Assembly (NCBI RefSeq): GCF_000766945.1
Contig: NZ_KN266207.1
Span: 813,898-877,897, forward strand
Direction: 5' to 3'
DNA: 64,000 nucleotides
DNA from: Cellvibrio mixtus subsp. mixtus J3-8
GTDB taxonomy: Bacteria; Pseudomonadota; Gammaproteobacteria; Pseudomonadales; Cellvibrionaceae
Below the pieces are notes generated by a model. The model was not told where the DNA came from. It saw nothing but the letters and a program-made list of their open reading frames with translations, and searched no databases. Below are positions 48,301 through 60,300 of this stretch, in pieces. Both the position numbers and the translations under genes were made by a program. Position 1 is the stretch's first letter; each line of letters begins with the position of its first letter.

Positions 48301-51300
48301 GTTCCTCTGGGTAGTTGCGCCGTTGTTTAACCAACTGGTGCAAGCGCGCCCGGATCTGTTTGCCGGGGTGAAACGCATTATGATCGGTGGCGATGCGCTC
48401 TCGCCGTATCACATCAACCTTGCGCGTGAACATTCTCCCGGGCTGGCGTTTATTAATGGTTATGGGCCGACGGAAAATACGTCGTTCTCCACTTACCATT
48501 TCCTTTCCGAAGCGGATTCGGAAATTATTCCGATTGGTCGCCCGATCACCAATTCCACCGCGTACATTGTGAATCCGGACGGACATTTGTTGCCTGCCGG
48601 TGTGAAAGGCGAATTGTATGTGGGTGGGCCGGGCGTTGCGCGCGGGTATTACCAGCGGCCGGAATTGACGCAAGAAAAATTCGTACCTAATCCATTCTTT
48701 GCAGATGAAGACCAGCTTTATCGCACCGGTGACCTGGTGAGCTGGCGCGATAACGGTTTAATCGATTTCTATGGCCGCATTGATTTCCAAATCAAAATCC
48801 GTGGCTTCCGTGTCGAACTGGGCGAGATTGAAACGGTAATTCTGAACACCGCACCCGTGCGCCAGGCGTTGGTGATGGCGCTTGGCGATGGCAACCAGAA
48901 ACGCCTGGTGGCTTACCTTGTTCCGGATCAACTCGACCTCAACGATGCGGCGCAAGCCGAACAATTCCGCGCGCAATTGCGCAATGCGTTGCACGCGGAA
49001 TTACCGGATTACATGGTTCCCGATGTCATTATTTTGCTCGATGCAATGCCGCTTAGCGCCAACGGAAAAATTGATCGCCCGCGCTTGCCCAAACCGGATC
49101 TGGAAAATTTCACCCGCACGCTGGAATTGCCGGCTAACGATACTGAACAACAGTTGTTGGCGATCTGGAAAGAAGTGCTGAAGCTGGAAGCGATTAGCGT
49201 TACTGATGATTTTTACACTATTGGTGGCGATTCGATTATTGCTATTCAAGTGGTATCGCGCGCGGTAAAAGCGGGGCTCGCCTTATCTACCCGCCGCTTG
49301 TTTGAGTTACGCAATATTCGCGCGATTGCCAGTTACCTTAGGCAATCAGACCTTGGGCAATCCGCTGTTAATGGTGCGCAAACCCAAAACGGCATTGTGG
49401 CGATCGAGCAGGAAGCGGTTACCGGTGAGCAACGTTTGTTGCCAATCCACTGGCATTTTTTCCTGAGCGATACAACGGATTTACATCACTACAACCAGGC
49501 GGGGCGCTTATCGCTGCCAGCGCCAACGACGCTGGAAAATTTGCACCAGCTGCTGTTTGCATTGGTTCAACGCCACGATGCCTTGCGCCTTAAATTCCGC
49601 CAGACTCCCGGTGGTTGGGTGGCGCGCTATAGCAATGATTTCCTGGAGCAACCGGAACAAGTGCGCGAATTAATTCGCGAACTGGATTTGCGCGCCTTGA
49701 CGGATTCTACCCATGACGAAGTGTTGCAAGCGGCAATCGCCATTGCGCAATCGGGTATCGACCTGAAGAAAGGCGAGTTGTGCCGCTGGTTGTGGGTGCG
49801 CGAGCAGGAGGGCGATTCACTTTACTGGATCATGCATCACCTGATTGTGGATGGTATTTCATGGCGCACTTTATTAAATGATTTAAACAGTGCCTGGACC
49901 CAGCTCCATCAAAACCCCGCGCAACACATTCAACTGGCCGCTAAAACCAGCAGTTACCAGTCCTGGGCAAGCCGGCTTTATGAGCATGCCCATAGCCCCT
50001 CGTTTTTGCAGGAACGCAGTTATTGGCTGGAGCTATTGAAGCAACCCAATCGTTTGCTTCCGGTTGATATACAAGACACTAGCGATCTGAGCGAAGCCAA
50101 TACCCGGTTGTATCGTTTTTCGTTAAGCGCAGAACAAACGCATTTACTGCTGCACGAAGCCAATCGCTGCTACAACACGGCGATTAATGATTTGCTGCTG
50201 TCCGCATTAACACTCGCGCTGGACACTTGGGCAGGCATCCGCGCGTTGCGTATTGATCTGGAAGGTCACGGGCGTGAGCCGTTGTTTGACGATATTGATA
50301 TCAGCGAAACCCTCGGCTGGTTTACGTCGCTCTATCCGGTGCATTTGCAGCGGGTGAATGGTGATACCGGGCAACAAATCCTGGCAATTAAAGCCATGCT
50401 GGCCGCTATTCCCAATAAGGGAATCGGTTTTGGTCTGTTGCAATATTTAGCCCAGGACGAAGATTTGCTGGAGCTGCTGGCAGAGCAACCCGCGTCCGAG
50501 CTCGTATTCAATTACCTCGGGCAGATGGACGCTACGGGCGAGACTGACTGGACCTTTGACATCCTTGAGACCGGTACTGTCAGCGCCAAACGCGCGCGCC
50601 GCCATACACTCGGCATCAACGGTTTTGTGAAGGACAAGCAACTGCACATCGCGCTGGATTACAGCGTTACGCAATTTGAAGAGGCGACTATCGCGCGCTT
50701 CGGTGAGGCGATCCAGCACAGCATCGGGCAAGTTATCGAGCATTGCACCACCGGTGGCGATGATGGTGGCGGTGTTCCGCCGCGCGAATTCGAGCACCTG
50801 CAATTATCGCGCGTGCAGCAGCAAGAGTTGGTAGCCAGCCACCCCGCGCTGGTGGATGCCTATCCCGCAACGTCCATGCAACAAGGATTGATTCTGGCCA
50901 CCCAGCGTGATCAGGGGACCGGCGCCTATTTGACCCAATTGCGCATGACCCTGGTGGGTTTGGATAAGGGCCGCTTTCGCAAAAGCTGGGAAACATTAGT
51001 CGGGCAACATGCGGTATTGCGCACCTCGTTTGTCGATCTGGGCCTGGATTCATTAACGCAAGTGGTATCTGGGGGCGTAGATCTGGATTGGCAAGAAACG
51101 GATTGCCCGGTACTCGCCGGCGAGAGCGCTGAAGAATATGCGCAGCGTTTGGAAAACCTGTTCGAAGCCGAGCGCCGTCGCCCGTTTAATTTGACCCGGG
51201 CGCCATTGATGCGCCTGTTGCTGGTGCAGGCAACCCCCACAGAAACCCAGGTGGCCTGGACCCATCACCACGCCTTGCTGGACGGTTGGTCAATGGGCTT

Positions 51301-54300
51301 GCTGGTGCAAAAACTTATCGCGCAGTACGCGGCATTGGCTAGCAACGGAGAAACCCGAAACTCCGCTAACGAACCGGATTTTGATAAATACATCCAGTGG
51401 TTATCGCGCCGCGATTTAGCGGCGGCGAAAGACTATTGGAAGCGCTATTTGAACGGCGTGGAAGCGGGTAGTCGATTGGTTGCGCCACGCCATTTGCCCG
51501 AGCCGGAAGTAACAACGGGCCAGCGTGCAGCTACTCGTAACCTGGATGCGCAAATTACCAACAAACTCCAATCCATTGTGCGTACAGCCGGCGTTACCTT
51601 GAGTAGCCTGGTGCAATCGGCGTGGGCGCTGTTATTAAGCAAATATACCGGTGAAAAGGAGGTTCTGTTTGGTTATGCCGTTAGTGGCAGGCCGGCGGAC
51701 CTGGATGGCGTTGAGAATATGGTGGGGTTGTTTATCAACTCCTTACCCATGCGCCTCACACTGGAAGCCTCACAATCACTGGTCGATTGTTTAAAGCGGG
51801 TTCAACAACGCCAGGCGGAAGCGGAAGATTTCGCTTATGTTGCGCTGACGGATATCCAGAAATGGCTGGGCCTGCGCACCGACCAGGCGCTGTTTGAAAG
51901 CCTGGTGGTACTGGAAAATTACCCACTGGATCGCAGCCTGCTGAAAAATTCGCGCCCGGAAGATTTACAACTGCGAGCGATAAAAGGGGTAGAGCAAAAC
52001 GATTTCCCGCTGAACCTGGTGATTTATCCGGGCGCTTCCATCACCGTTAAACTGGCCTACCAATCCCACCTTTATAGCCCGGAAGCAGCGGATACCATAC
52101 TCGCGCACTTCTGCGAAATCCTCGCCAGTATCGCGGACAGCCAGCTTGCAGATATTAAAAGTAAATCCCTTGCCGATGTGGGCATGCTTAACTCAGCCAG
52201 TGTTAAGCAAGCGGTATTTACCTGGAACTACACGCTTACACCGCTGCCCGTCGACAAATATTTGTTTGATCTGTTTGAAGAGCAGGCCAAAGCGCAAGCG
52301 TCTTCGCGCGCGCTGGTGATGGGAGACACTGTTTGGACTTATGGTGATCTTTCCCGTCGCACCCGGGAATTGGCGTATTGGTTACAGGGAGCCGGGGTTA
52401 GCGCCGGCGACCGTGTTGCCATCATGCTTCCCAAAGGTCCTGATCTGGTGGCATCGCTGTTGGCCATTATCAAATTGGGCGCAGCCTACGTTCCGGTAGC
52501 GACGGATTGCCCGCGTGATCGCCTTGAATTCATCGCCGGCGATGCCGGGATCGAACGGATAGTTACCAGGGGTGAACACAAAACGGAATTGGTGGATTTA
52601 CCACTCGATGTCCTGGATATCGATCAGGCCAGCACCGACGACCATACGCATACACTTGCTGCAACCAAAGGTGATATACATAAGGAAAACTGGTTAGCGC
52701 CGGATCGCCAGGCCGCTTACGTTATTTACACCTCTGGTACCACTGGCCAGCCCAAGGGGGTTGAGATCAGCCATGAAAACCTGATCAACTTTTGCCGCTC
52801 CTGCCAGCGCGACCAATGGATCCTGGCGGGTACCAAAGCTACCCAATTTGCGCCGTTTACATTTGATGCCTCTGTTGGTGAAACCTTTGCCGTGTTACTG
52901 GCAGGTGCAGAATTGCATTTGTTAGGCGATGAGTTGATCCAGAACCCGGACGCGGTAGGGCAATACCTTCGGGATAACAACATCGGTTTTGCCGCATTTC
53001 CACCGCCGTACCTTGAGCAAATCCCGGTTGGCTACCTGCCTGCCGACTTGACGTTGGTAACGGCAGGTTCCGCGCCGGGTTTGGAATGGGTCCGGACCTG
53101 GGGCGAGCGCTGCCGTTACATCAACGCCTATGGCCCGACCGAAACCACGATTTTGTCTTCATGCTGGCATTTTGATGGCGAGGCGATTAGCAGAAATACC
53201 TTGCCCATTGGCAGCCCCATTACTAATACCCAGCTTTACGTGGTCGATCAATACAACCAACTGTGCCCACCCGGCGTGATCGGGGAAATCCTGATTGGCG
53301 GGGCCGGTGTTGCCCTGGGGTATCTCAATCGTGCCCAACTGACTGCCGAGAAATTTATTGCTGACCCCTGGCGCCCGGGCAATCCGGTGTATCGCACCGG
53401 CGACCTGGGTTACTGGTTAGCGGACGGGACGATTGAATTTGCCGGCCGGCGCGATAACCAGGTAAAAATCCGTGGCTTCCGTATCGAATTGGGCGAAATT
53501 GAATTCCAGCTGCGCCAGGTGACTGGCGTCGGTCAGGCGGCTGTCGTCGTTAAAGGAGAGGGCGCTGAAAAGCAGTTGTTGGCCTGGATTGCTCCTGAAA
53601 ACATTGCTCCTGAAAACATTGCCCCTGGAAATATCAATGACACGCTTGATCCTATCGAGTTTGTTACCGGCATACGCACTTCATTGCGCAGCAAGCTGGC
53701 GGATTACATGATCCCGCAAGGTTTTATGGTGATTGAGAGCCTGCCGCTGACAGCGAACGGCAAAGTCGATACCAAAGCCTTGCTCGCCGCCGATATAGAG
53801 CCCATTTACGAAGGTAGTTACCTTGCCCCCACAACGCCGCTGCAAAGCAAACTGTGCGAGATCTGGGCGAACCTGTTGAATGTGGATGTTGCCAAACTCG
53901 GGATCAACGCCAATTTCTTTGATATCGGCGGCCATTCATTGCTTGCGATGCGTATGGTGAGTGAAATCGGGCGGGAATTGCAGGTGCAAGTGGCGGTGAG
54001 CGATGTATTTGCACTGGGTACTATTGCCCGCCTCGCGGAGCGCCTCGAACAACAGGAGGCGGCGGTTGAGGTCATTAAGCCGGTGGATCGCTCCGGCTTG
54101 TTGCCCGTTTCATTTTCCCAACAGCGTTTATGGTTTATCGATCGCCTCGAAGGCGGCAGCGCGCAGTACAACCAGCCTATTGTGTTGCGCTTGAACGGGG
54201 CGCTCGATAAAGCTGCATTGCAGGCTGCACTTGATGGAATTATCGCGCGCCATGAAGTGCTACGTTCAACCTATTCCGCCCACGACGGGCAACCGAAACA

Positions 54301-57300
54301 GCAGGTAAATCCGGCCCGTCCATTGCCAATTAGTTATCACGATCTATCCGGATTACCGCAACCACAACAAACTATTGAAGTGGATACGCTTGTCGATAAA
54401 GAGGCCAATACGCCCTTCGATCTAAGTAATGACCTGATGGTGCGTGCCCGTTTGCTGGTGTTGGCGGAACAGGAATCGCTGTTGTTGCTGACGTTGCATC
54501 ACATCGCATCCGATGGTTGGTCACTCAGTGTATTTACCGACGAATTTGTCTGTCTCTATGAAAGTGCTCTCCACGGAAAAGAACATTCCATGGCGCCGCT
54601 CGCACTCCAATACGGCGACTATGCCCATTGGCAACGCACGCATATGCAGGGTTACGCCCAGGCGTTGCACCGGGATTACTGGCTGGAGCAATTGCAGGGC
54701 CTGCCGCAAGTCCATTCATTACCACTCGATAAACCGCGCCCGGCCACCCAGAGCTATAACGGCGCGGCCATCACCCGCCAATTGAGCCCGGCACTGACGC
54801 AATCCTTGCGCGCCTTGGCCCGCCAGCAGCACGCGACCCTGTTTATGCTGGTTAACGCAGCGTTTACTTCGTTGCTACGTGCGTATACCGGTTCGGATGA
54901 TCAGGTTATCGGTACCACCATTGCCAATCGCGAGCAATCCGGTGTTGCGGGTTTAATCGGTTTCTTTGTTAACACGCTGGTATTGCGCCATCGCCTGAAT
55001 CCGGCGATGGCATTTTCTGAACTGCTGGCCCATTGCAAGGCGGTATCGCTGGACGCATACGCCCATCAGGAAATGCCGTTTGATTTGCTGGTGGAAGAGC
55101 TGCAACCTGAACGGAGCCTGGGTTACAACCCGGTGTTCCAGATTATGTTGTCTCTGGAGAATATTGATAGCCGGCGCGAACTGGACATGGGGGGAGTCAA
55201 GCTATCGGTAGTGGATTCCGCCCCGGTAACGACTAGCCAGTTTGACCTGACGCTGGATATCCATGAAGGCGAAGAGCAACTGGTCCTGAACTGGACTTAC
55301 GCGACTGACCTGTTCCATGACGCAACTATTGAGCGGATGGCGGCGCATTTTGAGCATTTGCTGGGCGCAGTTGTTGTTAATCCCGATTTACCCCTGTACC
55401 AGATCAACCGTTTGGCAGACGACCAGCGCGCCCATTTGCTGTATTCGCTCAACAACACTGATCAGCCCGAGTTGTTTAAAACCACCTGGCCGGAATGTTT
55501 CCTCGCCCAAGCCCATAAGACACCGCAAGCGATTGCGGCCCAATGCGATGATCACCAGCTCAGTTACGCTGATCTGGAAGTCACAACGCGCCATATCGCG
55601 CTGCAATTGAATGCCTTGGGAATAGGGCAGCAACGACTGGTTGCGCTGCTGGATTACCGCGGCCTGGATCTATTGGTAATGATGATCGCGGTCTTGCGTG
55701 CCGGCGCTGCTTATGTGCCGCTGGACCCGAACCAACCGCAGGAACGCTGGCTCACCATCCTCACTGAAGCCAACCCGGATTTGCTGGTTTGTGGCAATTT
55801 GCTCCATGAACAGGAAGCCAGTATTGCTAGCCAATGGCAAGCGGAAAAAGTCCTGGCGATGGCGGACATCGGCCAGATTGAATTCAACCCTGGTGCCAGT
55901 TTGCCGGAGGTTGCGCTGGATGACCTGGCCTACGTAATTTACACCTCCGGTTCTACCGGCAAGCCCAAGGGCGTAATGATTGAGCATCGCGGCATGATCA
56001 ATAACATGTTGTCGAAGGTTGATCCGCTCTCACTGAGCGAGAAGGATGTTATTGCGCAAACTGCCTCCCAGTGTTTCGATATTTCCGTCTGGCAATTCCT
56101 GACAGCGGTAATTTTGGGCGCAAAAGTGTGCATTATTACCGACGCTACCGTGCGCGATCCGCAGGCCATGATAGAACAGCTTGCAGAGTTGGCCGTCACT
56201 ATCTGGGAGCCGGTTCCATCAGTTATCCAGGCGATATTGCCGCTGCAAAAACCATTGGCGGCGATGCGTTGGGTAATGCCCACCGGTGAAGCACTCAACG
56301 CCCAGGTTGTTTCGCGCTGGTTTGAGCTGTATCCGCACATCCCCTTGATGAATGCCTACGGTCCCGCTGAATGCTCCGACGATGTAGCTTTCCAGCGCAT
56401 TGATGGACCCGTCGAGCGGGTACTGATCGGCACGCCAGTGGCTAACGCTTATCTGCACGTGGTGGATGATTTCCTCGAACTGGTACCTATCGGGGTTACC
56501 GGTGAGCTGGCAATTTCCGGCGCGGTAGTAGGACGTGGTTACCTGAATCTGCCCCAACAAACAGAGCAGCAATTCCGTGCTAACCCCTATGCGCGTCATG
56601 AGCTGGATCAACGGTTGTACCTGACCGGTGATCTGGTGCGTCGCGTTGCCGACGGTGGGTTGGAATACATTGGCCGCAAGGATTTCCAGGTGAAAATTCG
56701 CGGCTTCCGTATCGAATTGGGTGAAATCGAAGCCCGCTTGCGTGAACATCCGGCCGTTGGTGATTGTGTGGTCGCCGCCGTCGAGCGATCACCTGGCAAC
56801 CAGCAACTGGTCGCTTATGTGGTGGTGGTTGCGGTAGTCAACAACGAAGCACTCCATCAGCATTTACAGCATTATTTGCCGGATTACATGCTGCCCAAAG
56901 CCATTGTCCGGTTGACCGCTTTACCGCTCACACCCAATGGCAAAGTGGACCGCAAAGTCTTGCCAGCACCGGAACCGGAGGCCTGGCAAACGGCGTCGTA
57001 TGTTGCTCCGATTGGCACAACGGAAACCCTGTTGGCCGGCCTGTGGGGGAAAATCCTGAATTTGCCTCAGGTGGGCCGGGAGGACAACTTCTTCCGTTTA
57101 GGCGGGCATTCGCTGCTTATCATCCAGATGATTGATGCCCTGCGCGAACAAGGCTTGGGTGCCGCTGTGCGCCAGGTATTTGAAACGGAAAACCTGGCCC
57201 AACTTGCTGCATTAATCGATAACAATCAGCAGCAGGCTTTTGTTGCCCCGCCTAATCTCATCCCGCCGGGCTGCACCCGACTCACACCGGAGTTGCTACC

Positions 57301-60300
57301 ACTTATCGATCTGACTGAGCACCAATTGGATTCTATTGTCCAGGCGTGCCCCGGCGGTGCGGCAAATATCCAGGATATTTACCCGTTAACGCCGTTGCAG
57401 GAAGGCATACTGTTCGATCATCTGCTCAGCGATTCAGGGGATACCTACCTGGCTTCCGTGCTGCTCGCATTTGATAGTCGCCCGCTGCTGGATAACTATG
57501 TCAACGCCCTGCAAAACCTGGTTAATCGCCATGACACCTTGCGTACTGCAATTCTGTGGGACGGCCTCCCCTCAGCGGTGCAAGTCGTGCTGCGGGAAGC
57601 GCCGGTTCGCCTGGAAATCCTTACGCCGGAAATCGGAACAGCGGCAATTGACCGGTTAAAAACCCGAATGGAATTGGACGGCCGGCATATCGACCTTACG
57701 CGTGCCCCCATTCTTACGCTGGTTGCTGCCCGGGAAGAGCACACTGGTCGCTGGCTGCTTTTGCAACAGCAACACCACATTGTGTGTGACCAGGTATCCA
57801 TGGGGATCGAGTTCCGGGACATCCTTGCATTTTTGCAGCAGCGAGAAGATTCATTGCCCGAACCAGTGGCTTATCGTGAATTTGTTGCACAGGGTATTCA
57901 CAAGGCTGCGCACTTTAATTACGAAAATTATTTCCGCGAGAGCCTCGCCGGTATTGACGAACCCACGGCGCCATTTGGATTGCTTGATATACATCGCGCT
58001 GATCGCCACACCGAAGAGCTTGAGTTAGCGCTGGACCCACAACTTGCCCGGCGCCTGCGCGCCGGGGTACGCAAACTGGATACTACGCCGGCAGCATTTT
58101 TCCATGTGTTGTGGAGCCTGGTGTTAGCCAAGTGCTGTAATCGCAATGATGTGGTATTCGGCACCGTAACGTCCGGGCGGTTGCAGGGAACCCGGGGAGT
58201 AGAAAACATCTTTGGATTGTTCATCAATATGCTGCCAGTCCGGTTTTCGCTGGCGGATTTGAGCGTGGCCGATGCGCTAAAACTTGCCCATAAAAAGCTG
58301 GTTGAACTACTTGATTATGAGCAGGCGCCGCTGGTGAAAACCCAAAGCTGTGCCGATCTTCCCGCGTCAACGCCATTGTTCAGTGCCGTACTGAATTTCC
58401 GCCATGAAGATCCAACCGGTATTGATCCATTGCGCTTATTCCCCGGCATTGAGGTCCTCAGCGCACCGGGCGATATCAGTAACTATTTGTTCGACCTTTC
58501 CATCACTGATCGCGGCGATGACTTTATCCTCACCACCAGCATTGCCAGCGATATAGGCACCGGGCGAGTGATGGATTACATCCTGCGTGCGGCGGAAGAA
58601 CTGATCAGTGCATTGGAAACTGCACCAGCGAAATTATTATTATCGCTGCCGGTTGTAGGGCAATCCGAAGAACAGCAATTGCTGGCGGATTTCAATCAAC
58701 CCTTGCAGCCTGAATTGTTCAGCCACACCTGGCCGGTGTTATTTGCCGAGCAAGTTGCACGTCATCCAACGCGCATCCTTGCTGAATGCGATGGCAAAGC
58801 CCTTAGCTATGCCCAGCTCTATACCGAATCTGAAAAGCTCGCGCAGGCACTGCGTACCCGAGGTATCGGGCCGGGGCAAATTGTTGGTTTGTTGGATGAG
58901 CGCGATCTCGACTTGTTAGTCATGATTGTCGCCGTTCTCCGGGCTGGCGCGGCTTACTTGCCACTTGACCCAACCCAACCGGAACAGCGCTGGGTAGAAA
59001 TCCTCAACGACGGCCAGCCGGATTTGTTACTGATCGGTAAACAATTCGGCGAGCGTAAAGCGTGGCTATCACAACATTGGAATTCCGGCAGGGTGGCAGG
59101 GCTGGAAGAGCTCGCGTCAACCAAACTGCCAGCGTCCCCCGAATCTTTGCCATCGGTTGCGCTGGATGATTTGGCGTACGTGCTGTTTACCTCGGGGTCA
59201 ACCGGAAAACCCAAAGGCGTAATGATTGAGCATCTGGGCATGATCAATAACATGCGCGCCAAAATCGCGCCGCTGGGCTTGAGTAGCCAGGATGTTATCG
59301 CCCAGACCGCATCGCAATGCTTTGATATTTCCGTGTGGCAATTCCTGATCGCGCCGATCCTGGGAGCCAAAGTGGTCATTGTTAAAAATGAAACCACGCG
59401 CGATCCACAAGCGTTGCTCGATTGCCTGGCAAATGCCGCCGTGACGATTTGGGAACCGGTGCCTTCCGTAATCCAGGCGCTCTTGCCATTAAAGCAACCG
59501 CTGCCCGCATTGCGTTGGGTAATGCCCACGGGTGAAGCGCTGTCCGTCAATTTGGTGGAGCAATGGTTTGCGCAATATCCGCAAGTTCCGTTGATGAATG
59601 CCTACGGCCCTGCGGAATGTTCTGACGATGTTTCCTTCCAGCCAATCCATGCCCCGGTTGAACGCGTCTTTATCGGCAACCCGGTCGCTAACGCGCGTTT
59701 GCATGTAGTGGATCAATATCTATCGTTGCTGCCGGTTGGCGTCATCGGTGAATTGGCGATATCGGGGCCGGTAGTGGGTCGCGGTTATCTCCATCGCCCC
59801 GAATTAACCGCCGAAGTATTCAAGGAAAATCCTTTCGCACTTAACGGGCAGGACGCTCGCTTGTATTTAACGGGCGATTTGGTGAAGCGCCATGGTGATG
59901 GAAATCTTGAATACATCGGCAGAAAAGATTTCCAGGTGAAGGTGCGCGGCTTCCGTATTGAACCGGGAGAAATTGAAAATCGCCTGGCGCGGCATCCGCA
60001 AATTCGCGATGCAGTAGTAATGGCGCGAACCAATGCACAGGGCGATAAATACCTGGCCGCCTATGTGAGCCCAAGGCAAGCCGGGAAATTCCCGACACGC
60101 GAAACACTCATGGCCTACCTGGAACCGCAACTTCCCGATTACATGGTGCCGGGCATTTATGTAAATCTTGAAAAAATGCCGCTCAACCATAATGGCAAAA
60201 TTGATCGCAAGGCCTTGCCTGCACCGGAAACCGAAATCGTCGAGCGTGCGAGTTTCAGCGCACCGCAAGGCGACGTTGAACAAACGGTTGCGCGCATCTG

